In this document: positions 35,264 through 46,290 of the stretch, piece by piece
Layout: the number at the start of each line of letters is the position of its first letter
Numbering within the stretch: position 1 is the stretch's first letter
Origin: Mactra quadrangularis
Taxonomy: Eukaryota > Mollusca > Bivalvia > Venerida > Mactridae
Assembly: GCA_025267735.1 (NCBI GenBank)
Contig: CM046297.1
Location: 15,278,011-15,342,010, forward strand
DNA length: 64,000 bases
Direction of reading: 5' to 3'
Notes under the pieces: generated by a model
Databases searched by the model: none
Told to the model about the DNA's origin: nothing
The model's input: the letters and a program-made list of their open reading frames with translations, nothing else
Made by a program: the position numbers and the translations under genes

Positions 35264-36545
35264 TGCATAAAGTATGCATGTAGTATGGATATCCGTATTG
35301 TTGTACGAAGATTATTGGGCAAATATTGAGTATTTACATCCGCGGGGTAAATGAATGCGCCAGTGCCACTGACAGTTGAATAAATCCTTACAATAATAGA
35401 GGAGCTTAACTGGATTTGGATTTCTAGGCCTTGGCCAAAAAGAGGGCTTTGAGTCACCTGTGTAAAGTTACCTCCCTTTATTCTTCAACCTATTTTTCAA
35501 AATATTTCTTTTCACTGATATCAGATCTCATTTACCTAGACTAGTTCACCATATGTTAGTATGAAGTCATAAATCAATCAAAAACTAAACCAGTCTAAGG
35601 TTGCTATGAGATACTAACTTATCACACATTTTGATAAAAAATTATCTGATATTTTACACGTCAAAATGCACAAGGCTGGATATAGAACATTTTACTGGAG
35701 GTCTATGCACCAAACATTTGACTTTGAGTTATCATTTACCATTGTTTGCCCTATTTCAAAATTCGAGGGTTCTTTCACCGCTAGAAAAGCGCTTGTAGCC
35801 ATTTTTTCAAATTTCAGAGAGGGGGGAGGGCATTATGATATTTTCTCTCCATGGAAGGAGTAATGATTATTTTCCCTACAACTTAAACAACTTTGCAATA
35901 AAATACATATGAAGCATCTTCGTAAGTTCAATTTCTAAAAATACATTTTATACCCCTCTGGCCTTTTATCATTCAAACATTACATCAGAAGAGTGTTGGA
36001 TATTAAAATTGCAAAACAAATAAATGTAACTGTACTGGTCGGCACAAAATTGTGCCAATCTGAGTCTTGGCAATAGTTACAGACTGTAGCGATAGAATAC
36101 ATATCAGTATTTATATTCAGGGATTATCGATAAATGTCGAGTATTTAAATCAGCGAGTTTATTGTATGCGCCACTGGTAGTTAAATAAAATTCACCAATG
36201 CCTTGCTGAGGCGTATATCTATCAAAGCGTCCAGCAAACAGATTCAAACCCAAGCGCGCTGGCCAATGCATCACAACTTAGGCTTCTAAAACAGTTAAAC
36301 GCAGTCATTGTAATGTAATGTAGCATAATAACTCCCATACCATACCATTACCAGAAGAATGTGAACTATTTTAGATAGATACGATGTGCTGAATTATGTA
36401 CAATTTTACAAAATTGTGATAGATTACTGAATTATCCTATCTCTGTAACATAACGATACAAAATATGAAATATTATCATCGTTAATGCCAATATTATAAT
36501 ACTTTAAAATTCATTACATATTTATTTTACATAGATAACATCCAT
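35264..36545. other. Noncoding DNA with two MITE fragments
   Basis: Copies of the palindromic family 'gccactgacagttgaataaa' occur at about 35335-35395 and 36120-36195. No gene. Confidence 0.5.
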
Positions 36546-36639
36546 TATGTTATTTAGATATAATAAGGATGCAGATATTTGCTGTTTTCGTTTTTTTGGG
36601 TGTTTTGTTTTTTTGGGGGGTTTTGCGGGGGGGGGGGTT

Positions 36640-36830
36640 AACGACGTAGCAACACATTGTATATGTCATATCAGAGACATAGATAACGTGTATCTAATTC
36701 CCTGGTCATATAACGGCGGTGTCAACCTACTCACTCCTCATGGAAAAGCTAAATCTCTTGATTTAGCTGTTAACCAACTACTAAGCGCATACTTTCGTCA
36801 GTGACTGACAACTGCCCTACATAATTTAAA
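36640..36830 (-). repeat. SINE family B copy (reverse orientation)
   Basis: Read on the minus strand, it begins 'attatgtagggcagttgtca', continues through 'gtcagtcactgacgaaagta' and 'gttggttaacagct' and ends 'gtgttgctacgtcgttaaccc' next to a G/C run. The copy at 55157-55295 shares both ends but lacks a central part. No tRNA-like head was recognised. Confidence 0.65.
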
Positions 36831-37239
36831 ATCATTGGTAGCAGGGAGAATGGCCGTAGAAATAATTTCATGTCCAAGCTCCACGAAAGTATGCCCCGCA
36901 GATATTTGCAATATTTATCTAATATATAGGATACGACGCTACAGTTAAAATTTTGTTTCAAAATTAAAGACCTTTAGCAACTCATTGTATAAGTCAGTAT
37001 ATTTGATTTTACTTATTAGCTAATTTGGCTAAAATAAACAGAAATAAGTCATTTTTGTTTTAGATGAAATTCAGCTCATCTACATGGTGTCCCAATAAAA
37101 ATGCAACCCAAATAATTCCAAATATCTCCAGAACCAATTCATATATTTTCAATTGCTATATACCGTTGTGTAGATAATTCAATTTCCTACAAGATTGCCA
37201 GTATGTTTGGAGATGATAAATAAATTAATAAATCACAAA

Positions 37240-37440
37240 TTTCTGGTGGCCCTGGGTGGTAGACCCTGGGGGTTGGTCAGGGGGTTGGCCCTGGGGGTTT
37301 GCCTTGGGGTTGGCCCCGGAGAGGGTAAGCCCTGGGTGGTTGGTCCTTAGGGTTGGCCTGGGGTTGGCCCCAGGGACGGTTGGCTCCGGGGAGGGTTGGC
37401 CTTGGCGGGTTGGCCCTGGTGGGTTGGCCCTGGGGATTAG
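37240..37440 (+). repeat. G-rich minisatellite with quadruplex potential
   Basis: Variant 13-18 bp units built on GGGTTGGCCCTGGGG are repeated about 13 times in an otherwise AT-rich region. Clusters of three to five G on one strand are dense enough for G-quadruplexes. Frames are open on both strands only because the repeat lacks stop codons. Confidence 0.75.
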
Positions 37441-40400
37441 ATGAATAAGCTCTGTGGATCTCTTTTATCATCAACGACGCAATATTAATTCATTTAAATC
37501 ATTAATATAAATGGCGATCACTGAATGTTTTAATTTTTTAGTCCATCCATTTTTTAATTTCAGTAATATACATCGCCCTAAATAGTTGAAGAGAATTTTC
37601 CGACTCGGTTATCTTCGATCTTTTTGCTACTTCAGAATTGTAATGACGGTAACATTTTTAATACGTCACCTTATTTTTTTTTAAAAAAAGAAAAGTACCC
37701 CGGTGCATTAAATCGAGATTTTCCGGTAGGTGTACCGTTATCATTTTTTTCAAGAAATTAAGAGGTTTTTGACTCATGTGTAGGACTGAATGGGAGACTA
37801 CTCTGTATTTAGTCATGTACTTGAACAAATCATAGTTATCTCCCTTGATAGTAAGAATTTTGATCTCAAGTTTTGAGGTACTCCCAGCTGTTTCTCTTTG
37901 ATAAATTTACAAAATGTTTGATTCTATCTAAAAACTAAACTAAGAAGCTACAGGTATGATAAAGATTATATTTGGATCGGTTGAAATAAGGTAGAAATTG
38001 TATAAATGTTTAGACTAGATGTTAGATAATCAAGGGCTTGTCTTAACAGTAGGATTTCCTCTGCTTGGTGCATTATGTTTGAATGTTTAATACAGGAAGA
38101 AATCCAGAGAGAAAAATATCCAGGGATGTTGAACTAAAGAGTTTTTTTCCAAGGGGTTATATGTAAGAATTAGCAACACTTTTGTAATTCTGATTCCAAT
38201 CATAATCGACATTTGGATTTCCGTATCATGTAAATCCAGGAAGCCGAGTGCCCAGTCTTAATCAACCCAAGCTCGGTTTCATACACAATGATAGAGTTTT
38301 GAATCTCTTTTCATGTTTTTTAAAACGTCAAGAACTTTTTCTAAAATTCCAGGAGGGGGGATGATAAAGCTCACTTAACTCCGCCACCAAGATCCATCAT
38401 AGAAAAAAAACATCTAGTAAGATCGATAAACTTTGTCAGACTTAATGCAGATTACTTTTTCAAATTTTCAACACTACGTGAGCTAATCTCGGAAAAATAT
38501 TTTCGTCTTTAACAACATTTATAAAATTAATGTTAGGTCGTTCTACTCGCTTCTCATACAGGCATTTGCATTTTCTGGGGAAAAACAACTAAAAGATCAA
38601 CAATTTACAATGCATGGCAGGCAGAATTATGTAATAAAGATATATAACTGGTGTGTAAGGCTTCATTTATTTTTACATTATATCTGCATTTAAGTGATGT
38701 CTCTGGTAAAACAATGCCTACTCTAAGGTATGGCAAACTTCAAACTACTTAAAGCGTAGTTTACGTTCTTACTAAATAACTATACGGTTAAACAGGATTT
38801 ATACATTGTCCAAACTTTGGGCGTCTCTGGAACACACACTAGTTGAAAACGGAGGAAAATGTAAATTATAATGTAATATACGGAGTCCCAAAATCATCTT
38901 AAAGCTAATTGTCTCTTAATTACTAGTCTTATGTATCTTTTGTTATTACAGTAACAAAATATAAATTACCCAACAATCAAAGGGTAATTTTAGTAGTCAC
39001 TCTTGGATCATTCGTATAAAAACATTCTCACAAGGCTTAGGTTTGTCATATTTTTGCATCACAGATACTAGTAAATTCTCACGCATGTTTGACGCAGAAA
39101 AACTGTTTAGCTTTGTGGATAAACAAATTGCTGTAGGTAAGATATTGAGTTGTGCATCCATTTTTCAATGGCATTTAATGTAACTATTTATCTCGCTGCA
39201 ATCAAGTTGATCCAGTGCAGATCCCTAATCTGGACCTCCTTTACGTTTATGTTGAAGATTCTAAGTTGTCACATCTCATTCTGGTAACCATGACATCGGA
39301 GTGCTTTATCCTTGCTTGTTTAAGAACTGTTCACTTTTTAAATAACTGTAATTTCTCTTTCAATGTTAGAAGCAAAGTTTTTACAATTTTGAAATCATCT
39401 TCAAATCAATGTACACAGGAACATGTAAGTTCTCTCTGTCAAAGGGACAAAGTGCTGAGCCCTACTCTCGACCATTGCTCTTTTATGTACGAAACAAGAG
39501 ACCCACATACAGTGAACATTGGTCTAGCTCTGGTACATCAACGATGAGAATGAATGTTAAGCTTAAATGTCCACCCAAATTAACTCTCGACTGTTGAAAA
39601 GGGGCGTATACTAAAGACCAACCAAACACAGGCGCAAACCGTTCACAGTCTTAGATATAGTGGAGATTTCCTGTTAACCTGGTACCCGATTATAATCTTC
39701 GAATTAAGAAGAAAAAAAACATTTCCCCCTTTCAGATGATACTGATAAACTTATACCCAGTCTATGTAGTAAATGAATTACCAAGCAGTCTGTATTTTGT
39801 TTCTGTATTCTATTGATATCATGCCAGGTATTCCTGGAACTAGTCATCAGTATGGAATCCAAGATGGCCGCCAACTTTGCAGAAATACTCTCTATGAATG
39901 CGTACCATTCATTACTCTCTCATTTCACTTATTGACATTTGTGAATTCCATTACTGCAAGGTTTATTTGGGATACTTTTGTTATTATCCACGTTTTTTTA
40001 CTGATATTTATTCAGTTTTGCTGACATTTTATTACTGAACTTATTGTTTTTACCTGTCAATTGATACACACTTACTTAATTTATTGTGAAAGTTTTGTTC
40101 TGTGCGTATTCTCTATAACTTTATGAAGAAAGTGTTTAAAAAATTACGGAAATTTGTTAAATCACTTTGTAAGGTGAGATGATTGTTTTTGTGTTCTATT
40201 TGCTCTACTTTCTGTACAGTGTGTTGGTTTAATTAAGGTTTTTTGTTAGACTTCTGAGCTTATTTGCTGCATTTGTAGCACAAAGCATTGTTTTATTATG
40301 ATTATATTTGAATAATGTCTTCGCATATTGACCTGAGATCTGGAAAATGCTCATATGAAACTAGATTAATTAAAATGAAATGTGTTATTCATGTTTGTCA

Positions 40401-41733
40401 TTTATTTAAGTTCTGAAATTTAACGTTTTTAATGAAGATTGCATTTTTGTTTGTCAAATGCTTGTGAAAAGGGGATGCAAACAAGTTCATACGGAGTTTC
40501 TTTAAAATTAGAACTGATTTACCCACAGTTATATAGGTACCAGGAGAGGTGAACCCGTCCATCAGCAGAGTAAAGTTTTATAATACCATAAATTCAGCCT
40601 ATTTATCTACATATCTTCATAGTTGTTGAAGATATTGGTCTGCAGCTGTTCAAAAAATGTTGTTTTTAGGAACAAAAATGCAATCTCGATCTTCTGATTG
40701 AATTTCATTTGTGTGTTCTCCTTTATGGAAGTTTTTTAAAATTTACAATCGAACTCAATGAGACTATAATTACCCCAAAGGTATACTTTTTACAGGAAAG
40801 ATAAAGATTTTAATTTACAAATTTTACATCGTTATGCTTTGTTTTTATGCAGATAAAAGCATGAATAAAGATACGTATTTTGATAATGTGCATTACTTTT
40901 GAGCGGGTTTTTATCAAACCTGTTCATACTGAACAAATTAAAGCTGCGAATCTTTGATTGATTGCCACTTTTTATCAAAATCTAAAAGACTACTTGTGAA
41001 CACAGTGTTGAAGCATTTCTGATAACAGAGGTTCTTAGATTTCAAGAATATTTTATGTGGCACAATGCCAGTGTATTCAATCATTGAAGATTTTAAGTTT
41101 ATGTAGAACTTTTATTCTAACAATTATCGTCCAAAATATCTTAATTTCTTTTTCATTATATTCCTTTTTCAATGTTTCATTTGCTTGCCCAGTTTTACGC
41201 CAGGTAGTAAATAGTGTAATAATAAACCATTGCCTTATAAATGAGGGAAGACAGATTTTGAAAGATCACCATCAGTTGTCTCGGTCACTAAACTTAAGAG
41301 AACTTACCCACCCTGATTCTAGACTTTCTTTAGACCAGCTGCACAGGCTCCCTCTCATTGTTAGCCTCCTTCTACCCCTTTCCCGATTTGCTTTCCTGCC
41401 ACCAGCCTTCTGCCTCCATGTGCCACTAACTATTAAATTCTCCTCCTACCCCCCCCCTAATGTACAATCTTTTTTTTGGATTTCTTTGTGTCACAAGCTC
41501 AAATAATAAATAATCATTTATTTCATATAAAATGATATAACCAAGTAATCTACTGGCAGTTTTCAAATAATTTCAAGTTAGAACAGGTACAACGTCTCAC
41601 AAGGTACACATTCATGTGATATCTGGAACGAATTCCCAGACTGGAGCCTTCTTTCTGAGATGTTCTATTTAGTACATCAGATTTAGATAATCTTCAAAAT
41701 TAGAGTTAATTAAGGTTTAATATTAGCTTATCA
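37441..41733. other. Noncoding DNA
   Basis: No supported gene. An exon-like ATG segment at 39085-39136 ends at a good donor (GTAG|GTAAGA) but leaves phase 1. Frames at 39215-39547 and 41057-41506 lack recognisable motifs or consistent splice context. Confidence 0.5.
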
Positions 41734-41966
41734 AACCTCCAGATAGAAGATTAGTATTATGCAATCTCCGAATTAAAGAGTTCTTATTGTCTAACCTATC
41801 AATTAAAGAGTGCTTATACATTTGTATGAAAACTTTTGAGTGTATTCATATAAAACCTTCAATTTAGAGAGTTCCCATTGTCTAGAATCTCTAAAATAGA
41901 AGAGTACATGTATTAATGGAAATCTCCAGCTTAGAGAGTACTTAAATCTCTAAACTAGAAAGTTCT
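41734..41966. repeat. Degenerate tandem repeat, CTCCAaTTtaGAAGAGT family (copy 1)
   Basis: About eight units of 20-45 bp, each with a core like 'ctccgaattaaagagt' or 'ctccagcttagagagt'. The same core is found again at 46024-46290. Confidence 0.55.
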
Positions 41967-42209
41967 TTCACTAAAGACAGGTAAATTTCCTCTTGAATTC
42001 TTTTAATTACTTTCATAGAATGCTTCTTTGAATGAGTCATGTATATTTGTTGTATTTCTGGAAGTTAATTTACTAGCTATACTACGCATCGCTGTGTGGC
42101 TTTACGCGCCTTTTCAACAGTCGGGATCATACTATTGGCTGTCTGAAATACAACAACTAGCCATAGATCATGGATGCACTAGTAAAATGGAAGAAACAAC
42201 TGTTTTATT

Positions 42210-42424
42210 TGAGTTAAACGCCGTAGCAACACATTGTTTAGGTCATATAACGGCATTCAGCGCACGTAACCTAGCTTTCCTTGACCCTTGTCTATAACCA
42301 GTACTCACCTACGCTTCCACAAGGCCGGAAACTTCTCCATATACCTTATTAATGGAGGAAAATTGACATAATTGTCAAATTTTCATGGAAGAGTATAACC
42401 TCCCGGATGGGATTCGAACCGTAC
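42210..42424 (-). mobile_element. SINE A copy, reverse, truncated in the tRNA head
   Basis: Read on the minus strand it matches the body of the SINE at 10200-10486, from the B-box region (ggttcgaatccc) through 'gaggttatactcttccatg' to 'gttgctacggcgtttaactc'. The acceptor, D and anticodon parts of the head are missing beyond 42424. Confidence 0.75.
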
Positions 42425-43036
42425 GTACTACATTGTATATCTCTGTGATTAGGTATCATTTTATGTTAGAAACTCTCTTCCACCTCATGCAAACAGTCAT
42501 ATACGCTCTCCAAGCTTCAACACACAGCCCTTTAAGAGTCAGAGACGCCAGTGAGAGGTTCAAAGTCAGTAACCCAAAATATACGACTAGTATGGTGGCA
42601 GTTTGTTATGATGCAACTGAGGTTCGGTGATCAATATATGTAAAATACACATTTATACTTTTAATCCAGAGATTTTGGTTCTAGAGCCATTTGTAACCAG
42701 TAATGGCGCGTAATCAATGTTGACAAGTATACTTACGTATGTTTAACCAATTATATTGTCTGTAAACTTTAATTAGTGTGTAAATGTTTGTTTTATATAA
42801 GCCAGAGATTTATCATTAAAATAACTATGTAGAACAAAAACAGGAAATAAATCTAAATGAGGACACGCCTTGTTTATGCTATCTTGTACTAGTTTTGAGT
42901 TTTTTTACTCCGAACAGCCTTAATTTACATTTAATAATTGAAGTCCATGATTTTTCTTATTTTGAATTACTCGTTTTGGGGTTAATTATGATATCTTACC
43001 AGCATTTCTGGACATCTGTTATTAACCAGTACTCAC

Positions 43037-43325
43037 ATAGGCAGATCTAACGGGGGGGGGGGAGGGGTCAGGGGATCCGTCCCCCAAGGAATTTCCAAAA
43101 TGTACCTGTCCGTTAGTGTATTTCTTGACTGTAAGTCATTTTTAAGTAGCATGAAGCAATTTTTCTCGGTGCGTAACATAGATTTAATGGTTATGTAGTT
43201 TTTATTATTAATATGTTGCATTATTCTGCAAAATGTGTATAATGCGGTTGTGGTTCGAAAGCTTAGATCCCCCAAGAAAAAGTTTGGACCCCCCCCCTAG
43301 AAAAAAATCCTGGATTCGTCCCTGA
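43037..43325. mobile_element. Probable MITE bounded by G and C runs
   Basis: The left side shows 'ggcagatctaac' followed by a G run and 'ggatccgtcccccaagg'. The right side shows 'gatcccccaagaaaaag', a C run and 'aaatcctggattcgtccctg'. The inverted layout is clear but imperfect, and I could not fix a target duplication. Confidence 0.4.
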
Positions 43326-45046
43326 ATCATATTTAAACACAAGTTTTTCCCAAATTCTGAACGTATGCAGTTATTTCAACATTTTTGTTATTGTGCTTTA
43401 CGTTACGCGTGTCTCTTTGACCAATACTAGTTTAACCACATGGAGTCCACTATTATATTTTCATAAAATGGAATGATTTACAGATGTTTAAATCGAATAT
43501 AAATTGCTAGATATAAAGTGCTGCATGCTAACCTATTAATTGCAACCATGGCTTCCCGGCCCCAGATTCAATATCTTTAATTTTTAATAGGTTTACCCAT
43601 GAAAAAAGTATCATGCGCTGAGGTTAGAATATGAAGGCTGGCTTAAATTATGACGATGAAAAAGACGAAATGGTACATACACTCAAAACCATTGTGAAAC
43701 CTATTTTTCAACAACCAAAATAAGTTTGAGCTAAATGGAGCCTTGAGTGTTGGCAATATGACAAAACATTTTATAAGATAACCCAGACACTTGTTCACTT
43801 GTCTTAACAATTAACACACGTAGAAAATAATATAACTTTTATCAAACCATTGAAATAATTAGATTGGAAAGAAAGAAGTTAATTGTTCCAAAATTGTTCC
43901 AGATATCTGTCAGTTTATATAAGACCTATCATTGATGGGATGAATATAACATACAAACAGCTGTTGTCAGGTTTTTTTATTTATACTTGTACTATAAAAA
44001 CTCTAAAAACCGGACCCTCTGAAAACCGGAATCCTCTGAAAACCGGTCCCATATTTTTCCCTATTAAATGCATTGATAATATACTTTAAATTTTTCTTTG
44101 TTGAGAGATTTTTGTTAAATTCTTAGAATTTAGCAATGGATGTGAAAATGACTATACTTATTATTCTCATAGGGAAACCAATACTCTTTTCATACAAAAT
44201 GTTGAGGCTTCGCACATGTTTCAAAATACCCATGAATGCTGGTACCTAAAAGTCAACAAGATTTGTTGATCTAAATATTGTTAATCTCTGGGTACAAAAG
44301 TGCAATATACGGTACAACATCTCTTGGGCAACACCCACAGGGACTGACTAAAGTGTGTTTCTGTACAGAAGTTGTTGCTCTGCAGTTGCTCGGCAGAGGC
44401 CTTATTTGGTTGCTTGTTATTTAGGTCTTTAGATATAGACAAAAAGCCAAAAGGCACTTTACTGCTTGTATTTATCATTACTCACGTATATACATGCATA
44501 AATATTTGTCGTCCAGATAGATGTTCGCATTCGGAACTCCTCGGCCATTCGCTACGAATAACCTTGGACATATTTAGGTGCCATTTTGAAACTACCGGTG
44601 TTGAAGTAAACAAATACACGATCGTTTCTAGGCGATGTTTTAGTCCGTGAATTTGAAATAATACAGTTCAATGATATCGCTGAACTTTGGTTCAGTATAT
44701 AACACAGAAATATGTTTTGACTAAGATCTGTGTGTATACTACAAGAACTATTTTGCATAATCGTAATGTGCTTCGCCTGTGCTTTGCCTCGCGTAGGTAG
44801 TAAAATCCCAAGACGCCTGGGTAGACCCCCCAAGAATCCTTCTGAGATTATTCATTCATGAAAGGTCGAGGTGTTCTGAATGAGATGTTTGGTCACTTCT
44901 CTATATGGTTACATTTTTACTTTCTTAAATGTTTGTTATATTTTGTATTGATGACATTTTAGGAATAAATGCACATATCAATCAATCAATCAATACTGTG
45001 TTTTTGCTATATACCTCACCCCTACAAGTTCAACCATTTCTGTTTA
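43326..45046. other. Noncoding DNA with MITE-like fragments
   Basis: A diverged relative of the CTCTGCAGAG element lies at about 44372-44399 and a half of the 'cattcggaactcctcggcca' palindrome at about 44525-44552. An (aatc)n microsatellite lies near 44975-44995. No gene. Confidence 0.5.
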
Positions 45047-45337
45047 TCTATTTATTTATTTATTGGAGTTAACGCCGTGTCAACACAATTTAGGAAATTT
45101 TAGGGCGTCCAGCGCATCTAACCTAGCTTTCCTGGACCATTGTCTATAACCAGTACTCACCTACCCTTCCACAAGGCCGGAAACTTCTCCATATTATCTA
45201 ATCAATGGAGGAAAATCGACATTATTGTCAAATTTTCATGGAAGGGTATAACCTCCCCGGTTGGGATTCGAACCCGCACCCCCTCGAGCACGAGATTCCA
45301 AATCCCGGCGCGCTACCAACTGCGCTATCGACCCGGG
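45047..45337 (-). mobile_element. SINE A copy, full-length, reverse orientation
   Basis: Read on the minus strand it starts with the tRNA-like CCCGGGTCGATAGCGCAG (A-box) and the B-box ggttcgaatccc. It then follows the body of the 10.2-kb copy closely, ending in an (aata)n-like tail at about 45047-45065. The high similarity to the 10.2-kb copy suggests recent activity of the family. Confidence 0.85.
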
Positions 45338-46023
45338 TTCAATCATTTCTGTGAACTCTCATGAATGTTAATGTTGGGCAACACATAAATACATGTATAT
45401 GAATACACCACATGTTTATTTTCACATGTTTATTTATACCTGTTTCCACCTGTATTTACAAGGTTACATGTCTAGTTATCTCTGTGAGTACATGATATAC
45501 ATGTATGTTATCAGACAAATATATTCCATACTGTTATAGTCCTGATGGACATATATGATAGCTAAATGGGTTCCAGTGTGTTTAGTTTGGGGGATTCTCT
45601 CGCATGAACTAATTAATAAGGAACAGCATGGGAAGAACCAAGTAATGGTTTTTAAGTTTGATGAACAGAAAGGACCAAGCAACGGTTTTAATGTTAGGAT
45701 GACATTTTCCAACAATTCCTTGGGTAAAAACATTAAGTCATTCTAATCCATGTTTCAATGTTTTTATTTTTTGCGAAGTACAAATTTATGCAGACTTCCC
45801 AAATTTTAAAACCTTTCCTCGCTTCATCTTGGTGTAGCATATTGTTGTTCATCCTCCTCTTTTTGAGAGCTATTAAACATTACATGTTTTTCACTCATAA
45901 ATATTGAAGTCTTAGATTACCCTATGTCCATCATCTTTAATGAGTGTTAAATGTCCGTCCTTTCTCTAGTTCAATTTCACAGGTGAATGATTATTGCTTC
46001 TCAAACCAAGTATAACGAATGCA
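45338..46023. other. Noncoding stretch
   Basis: Nothing beyond short tacatgta-type palindromes and AT-rich sequence. Confidence 0.5.
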
Positions 46024-46290
46024 CTTTCTCCTGTTCAGAAAAGTGCACAATGACCGCACCTTCCTCTATGTTTGAAGAGTATTATTGCCTGTATCCCCCT
46101 CTAACTTGAAAGAGTTTGTCATGATGTCTTCTCCAACACAGAAGAGCTTAGTGACCATTCCTTCCTCAATGCTATAAGAGTTACATGTATACGCATTTCA
46201 CTCCTCCAATTTTGAAGAGTGTAAAATGACTTTCGTACCTCCAGCTTGGAAGAGTGCTATGACTATATTCTCCCCCAACAATGAAGAGTA
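46024..46290. repeat. Degenerate tandem repeat, CTCCAaTTtgGAAGAGT family (copy 2)
   Basis: Eight units of about 30-45 bp, for example 'ctctaacttgaaagagt', 'ctccaattttgaagagt' and 'ctccagcttggaagagt', often followed by tgac. It shares its core with the array at 41734-41966, 4 kb away. Confidence 0.6.

Noticed and set aside
37256..37474. Gly/Pro/Trp-rich ORFs on both strands
   Set aside because: Products of the G-rich minisatellite. Frames are open on both strands because the unit has no stop codons.
39085..39136. ATG segment with GTAAGA donor as another first exon of the giant-exon gene
   Set aside because: It leaves phase 1, which does not fit the phase-0 acceptor at 55358. It could only work with an unseen intermediate exon.
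41057..41506. 149-codon ORF
   Set aside because: Hydrophobic then low-complexity translation ending in a C run. No homology is recognised and there is no acceptor or donor of matching phase.
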